Part shown: piece after piece, positions 5,311 to 7,937 of the stretch
Layout of the letters: each line of letters begins with the position of its first letter
Numbering within the stretch: position 1 is the stretch's first letter
Assembly: GCA_016209665.1 (NCBI GenBank)
Contig: JACQVT010000432.1
Coordinates: forward strand, 1-7,937
Direction: 5' to 3'
From: Planctomycetota bacterium
GTDB lineage: Bacteria > Planctomycetota > Phycisphaerae > UBA1845 > PWPN01
DNA: 7,937 bases
Made by a program: the position numbers and the translations under genes
Notes under the pieces: model-generated
What the model was told of the DNA's origin: nothing
Databases searched by the model: none
Seen by the model: only the letters and a program-made list of their open reading frames with translations

Positions 5311-6045
5311 TCAACATACCGGCTGCGAAGGGGGGTTCAAGGACGCCCCCTCCGCGGGCTTGACGAGCACCAGGCAGCACAGTGCCCCCACGAAGCGGGT
5401 CGTGCCGCCGCCGAAGGGGCCCGCCTCGGCGAGGTCCTCCATTTGCCGCGGACTGAGGAACGGTTCCTCGAAGGAGTGCAGCCGCAGCAGGCCCAGGCGG
5501 ATGGGACCGAACTCACGCCGCAACGATGCTGCCACCTCCGGGGGCAACTCGCGGACCAGATCGTAGATGAGGGCTTGCCGGCCGGGTTTGAGCACGCGAT
5601 GGACCTCGCGCAGGCCCGCGTCCGCATCCTTCCAATGATGCAGGGAGCCGGTCGAGACCACGGCGTCGAAGCTGTCGTCGGCGAACGGGAGCGCGGCCGC
5701 GCCGGCCCTCTCGATACGGATGCGATCGGTGAGCCTCGCTCGTCGGACGTTGCTCCGTGCCCGCGCGACCATGCCCTCCGAGATGTCCGCGGCGACCGCC
5801 CGAACCTCCGGCAGCAGTCGGCACAGGGCGATCGGGAACCACGCCGGTCCCGTGCCGATGTCGAGCACGAGTCCCCCCGGGCAGGAGCGGCCCACGTCCT
5901 CTGCCAGTAATCGGTAGTGCTTCCGGAAAATCGCCGTCCGGCTGACGGCGTCATACACCAGGCTCGCGGGCCAGGGGATGCCCTCTGGGTGCCACCGCCG
6001 CACCGCCCGCGCCCACCAACCGCGTTCTGGCCTACCACATTCCAT
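5311..6045 (-). CDS. Class I SAM-dependent methyltransferase (UbiE/Methyltransf_11 type)
   Basis: A predicted cytosolic 244-residue enzyme that transfers a methyl group from S-adenosylmethionine to an unknown acceptor. Rossmann-fold motifs: motif I LVLDIGTGP (59-67), the acidic residue after strand 2 in VAADIS (Asp87), LPFADDSFDAVVSTGSLHHW (119-138, motif-IV region with the Methyltransf_11 pattern) and HRVLKPG (149-155). The residues before motif I (VYDAVSRTAIFRKHYRLLAED, about 30-50) resemble the N-terminal helix of UbiE-like enzymes and may bind substrate. The substrate cannot be read from the sequence. The start at ATG 6045 has no clear ribosome site. The gene probably shares a transcript with the zinc-ribbon gene 4 nt downstream and is separated from alaS by a strong hairpin. 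Confidence 0.88.
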   Translation of the reverse strand: MECGRPERGWWARAVRRWHPEGIPWPASLVYDAVSRTAIFRKHYRLLAEDVGRSCPGGLVLDIGTGPAWFPIALCRLLPEVRAVAADISEGMVARARSNVRRARLTDRIRIERAGAAALPFADDSFDAVVSTGSLHHWKDADAGLREVHRVLKPGRQALIYDLVRELPPEVAASLRREFGPIRLGLLRLHSFEEPFLSPRQMEDLAEAGPFGGGTTRFVGALCCLVLVKPAEGASLNPPSQPVC

Positions 6046-6109
6046 ACGGTTGCCCGATCTCTACCACGTTTCCGGTGCCGACCAAGTAGAAACGCAGAAC
6101 GAGGCATGT

Positions 6110-6187
6110 ACGAGCACGAGGCGCAAGCGAGTGCTCATCTCGCAGTTCGCGCCAACGGATGGGCACTCGCTTGCGCTTCGTGCTGGT
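6110..6187. repeat. Long inverted repeat, family B two-arm copy, between alaS and the methyltransferase gene
   Basis: The arms are 6110-6139 and 6158-6187 with an 18-nt loop. Of 30 pairs, 27 are Watson-Crick, two would be G-U in the plus-strand RNA, and one is a mismatch. The right arm contains the exact 25-nt sequence also found at 1661-1685. It starts 21 nt beyond the alaS stop in the direction of transcription. It could stop or protect the alaS transcript, but there is no T-tract, so intrinsic termination is unproven. Confidence 0.9.
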
Positions 6188-6208
6188 CGAATTGCACCCG
6201 GCCCAACG

Positions 6209-7937
6209 TCAGGCGAGTCGTTCCTTGACCCACGCGGTGGCGGCGGCCAGGGCGTCGGGGATGCCTTCGGGCTTGTTGCCGCCGGCCTGGGCGAGGTTGG
6301 GTTTGCCGCCGCCGCGGCCGTCGATGGCCGGCACGACGTGCTTGATGAGGTCGCCGGCCTTGATGCCCTTGGCGACCAGGTCGTCGGTCACCGCGGCGAT
6401 CAGCAGCGGCTTGCCTTCGGCCACCACGCCCAGGCACACCGCCGCCGAGCCCGCCTGCGTGCGAAGCCAGTCCGCCGCCTCGCGAATCTGCTCGATCGGC
6501 ACCTCGGGCAGCTCGCCCACGATGATCGCGGAGCCGTTGATGAGGGCCGCCTCGTCCAGCAGCTTCTGCCGCACGGTTTTCAGGTCCGCGGCCGCTCCCT
6601 TGGTCAACTGCTTGCGGAGTTTCTTGTTGTCCTCCTGCAGCGCGGCGATACGGGCGGGCAACTGATCCGGTGCCGCCTTCAGGACGCTCGCGGCCTCACG
6701 AAGGACAGCTTCCATCCGATGCATCTCGGTCACGGCCGCAGGGCCGGTCACTGCGGTGATGCGGCGCACGCCCTTGGCGACGCCTTCCTCGCCGACGATC
6801 TTGAACAGCCCGATTTCGCCCGTGCGCGAAAGGTGCATCCCGCCGCAGAACTCGACCGAAAACGCATCCGGTCCGATCGACACCACCCGCACCACGTCGC
6901 CGTACTTCTCGCCGAAGAACGCCCTAACGCCCGGAAGCTGCCTCGCCTCGTCGATGGGCAGCTCCCGCGTCGAGACGGCGAGGTCCGCGTAGACCTTCTC
7001 GTTGACCAGCCGCTCGACCTGAACGATCTCGTCGGGCGTTACCGCCCCGTTGTGATCGAAGTCGAACCGCAGCCGCTCCGGATCGACCACGCTACCGTGC
7101 TGTTTGACGTGATCGCCGAGCACGGTCCGCAGCGCCCAGTGCATCAGGTGCGTGGCCGTGTGGTTCTTGCGGGTCAGGTCGCGCTGGACGTCGACGTCGA
7201 GGTTGGCCGCCTGGCCGGGCTCGATCCGTCCATCCGTCACCTTCCCGACGTGCAGGATGGCATCACCCAGCTTCACCGTCGTGTCCACCTCGAACTTGCC
7301 CGAAGCCGTGGTGATCGCGCCGCCGTCGCCCACTTGGCCGCCCTGCTCGGCGTAGAAGCAGGTGCGGTCCAGCACCAGGGCGACCTCGCCGTCCGCGTCG
7401 GTCAGCGAGCCGGCGGTCGTGAATGCGTTCCTCACCACCCAGCCGAGCACCTTACCCTCACCGCTGCGGCCGGCGTACTTCTGGCGGTCGTCGGTGGCCG
7501 GCAGCTCGCCCTCGACGGCCACGACGACGTGCTGCTTGGCCGCCGCCCGGGCCTTCTCCTTGGCCTCGGCCATCAGCCGGCCGAAACCGACCTCGTCCAC
7601 GCTCATCTGCCGCTCCGCCGCCATCTGCACCGTCAGGTCGATCGGGAAGCCGAACGTGTCGTAGAGCTTGAACGCATCCTCCGCGACGACCGTCCGGCCG
7701 TTGGCCGCCGCCTGCTCGAACAGGGCGATACCGCGGTCCAGCGTGCGGCCGAAACTCTCCTCCTCGTCGCGGATCAGGTGGGCGACGCGGTCCGAGGCAT
7801 TCTTGAGTTCGGGAAACACGCCGCTCATCGTCTCGACGATGGTCGGCACGAGTTGATGGATGAACGGCTTGGTCTGCCCGAGGTGCTGCCGGCCGAACCG
7901 GGCGGCCCGCCGCAGCAGGCGCCGCAGGACGTAGCCC
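6209..7937 (-). CDS. alaS: Alanyl-tRNA synthetase, C-terminal two-thirds (5' end outside window)
   Basis: Cytosolic enzyme that charges tRNA-Ala and hydrolyses mischarged Ser/Gly-tRNA-Ala. The frame is open to the window edge, giving 575 visible residues and a TGA stop at 6211-6209. The N-terminal aminoacylation core lies outside. The visible part begins GYVLRRLLRRAARFG, the tRNA-recognition helical domain. It then has KLYDTFGFPIDLT (about 90-102), the editing-domain zinc motif HTATH (259-263, bases 7162-7148) and the second zinc motif CGGMH (364-368, bases 6847-6833). A coiled-coil segment follows (about 430-460, ALQEDNKKLRKQL), then the DHHA1-type C-Ala domain with GGGKPNLAQAGG (542-553). 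The usual second zinc motif is CGGTH; here Thr is replaced by Met while Cys and His are kept. Total length should be close to the family's usual 870 or so residues. No frame break is seen. Confidence 0.97.
   Translation of the reverse strand, partial: GYVLRRLLRRAARFGRQHLGQTKPFIHQLVPTIVETMSGVFPELKNASDRVAHLIRDEEESFGRTLDRGIALFEQAAANGRTVVAEDAFKLYDTFGFPIDLTVQMAAERQMSVDEVGFGRLMAEAKEKARAAAKQHVVVAVEGELPATDDRQKYAGRSGEGKVLGWVVRNAFTTAGSLTDADGEVALVLDRTCFYAEQGGQVGDGGAITTASGKFEVDTTVKLGDAILHVGKVTDGRIEPGQAANLDVDVQRDLTRKNHTATHLMHWALRTVLGDHVKQHGSVVDPERLRFDFDHNGAVTPDEIVQVERLVNEKVYADLAVSTRELPIDEARQLPGVRAFFGEKYGDVVRVVSIGPDAFSVEFCGGMHLSRTGEIGLFKIVGEEGVAKGVRRITAVTGPAAVTEMHRMEAVLREAASVLKAAPDQLPARIAALQEDNKKLRKQLTKGAAADLKTVRQKLLDEAALINGSAIIVGELPEVPIEQIREAADWLRTQAGSAAVCLGVVAEGKPLLIAAVTDDLVAKGIKAGDLIKHVVPAIDGRGGGKPNLAQAGGNKPEGIPDALAAATAWVKERLA

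Noticed and set aside
6110..6187. Intrinsic terminator of alaS
   Set aside because: The hairpin is strong but no run of T follows it on the minus strand, and its sequence is a dispersed repeat. It was recorded as a repeat with only possible transcript-end activity.

Overview
The window is GC-rich (roughly two-thirds G+C) bacterial chromosomal DNA, with six complete protein genes and two genes cut by the window edges. Three things point to a Gram-negative, probably planctomycete-like bacterium: lpxB (lipid A synthesis), a small membrane protein with a C-x2-C-x-Y-D-L-x-G-L...C-P-E-C-G zinc ribbon of a style I associate with Planctomycetota, and gene borders full of short GC-rich palindromic repeats. 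The phylum assignment is an inference and is not proven by the sequence.

Layout. Positions 1-1387 (+) form a nitrogen-sensing pair: the 3' part of an ammonium transporter gene (amt) and a PII signalling protein gene (glnB/glnK type). A palindromic repeat separates them. Positions 1388-1983 hold no convincing gene, but they contain three tandem 45-nt hairpin units and one copy of a dispersed repeat. Positions 1984-3554 (+) hold two overlapping genes for different PilZ-domain (cyclic-di-GMP receptor type) proteins, the second starting at TTG inside the stop codon of the first. A short palindromic repeat follows, then lpxB (3641-4885, +).

The rest is on the minus strand: the C-terminal two-thirds of alaS (7937-6209), a strong 78-nt inverted repeat (6110-6187), a SAM-dependent methyltransferase (6045-5311), and the zinc-ribbon membrane protein (5306-4860). 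The last gene starts 4 nt after the methyltransferase stop and overlaps the 3' end of lpxB tail to tail by 26 nt.

Functionally, Amt and PII should work together: PII proteins block Amt according to 2-oxoglutarate and ATP/ADP status. Both partners are atypical here. Amt carries an extra domain of about 100 residues at its cytoplasmic C-terminus. PII has lost the uridylylatable Tyr51 and has three extra residues in the B-loop. The PilZ pair probably forms one translationally coupled c-di-GMP output unit. The remaining genes are housekeeping (lpxB, alaS) or of unknown role.

The most distinctive non-coding signal is the set of repeats. Two unrelated families each occur in the window once as a single arm and once as a head-to-head inverted pair, the architecture of REP/BIME elements.
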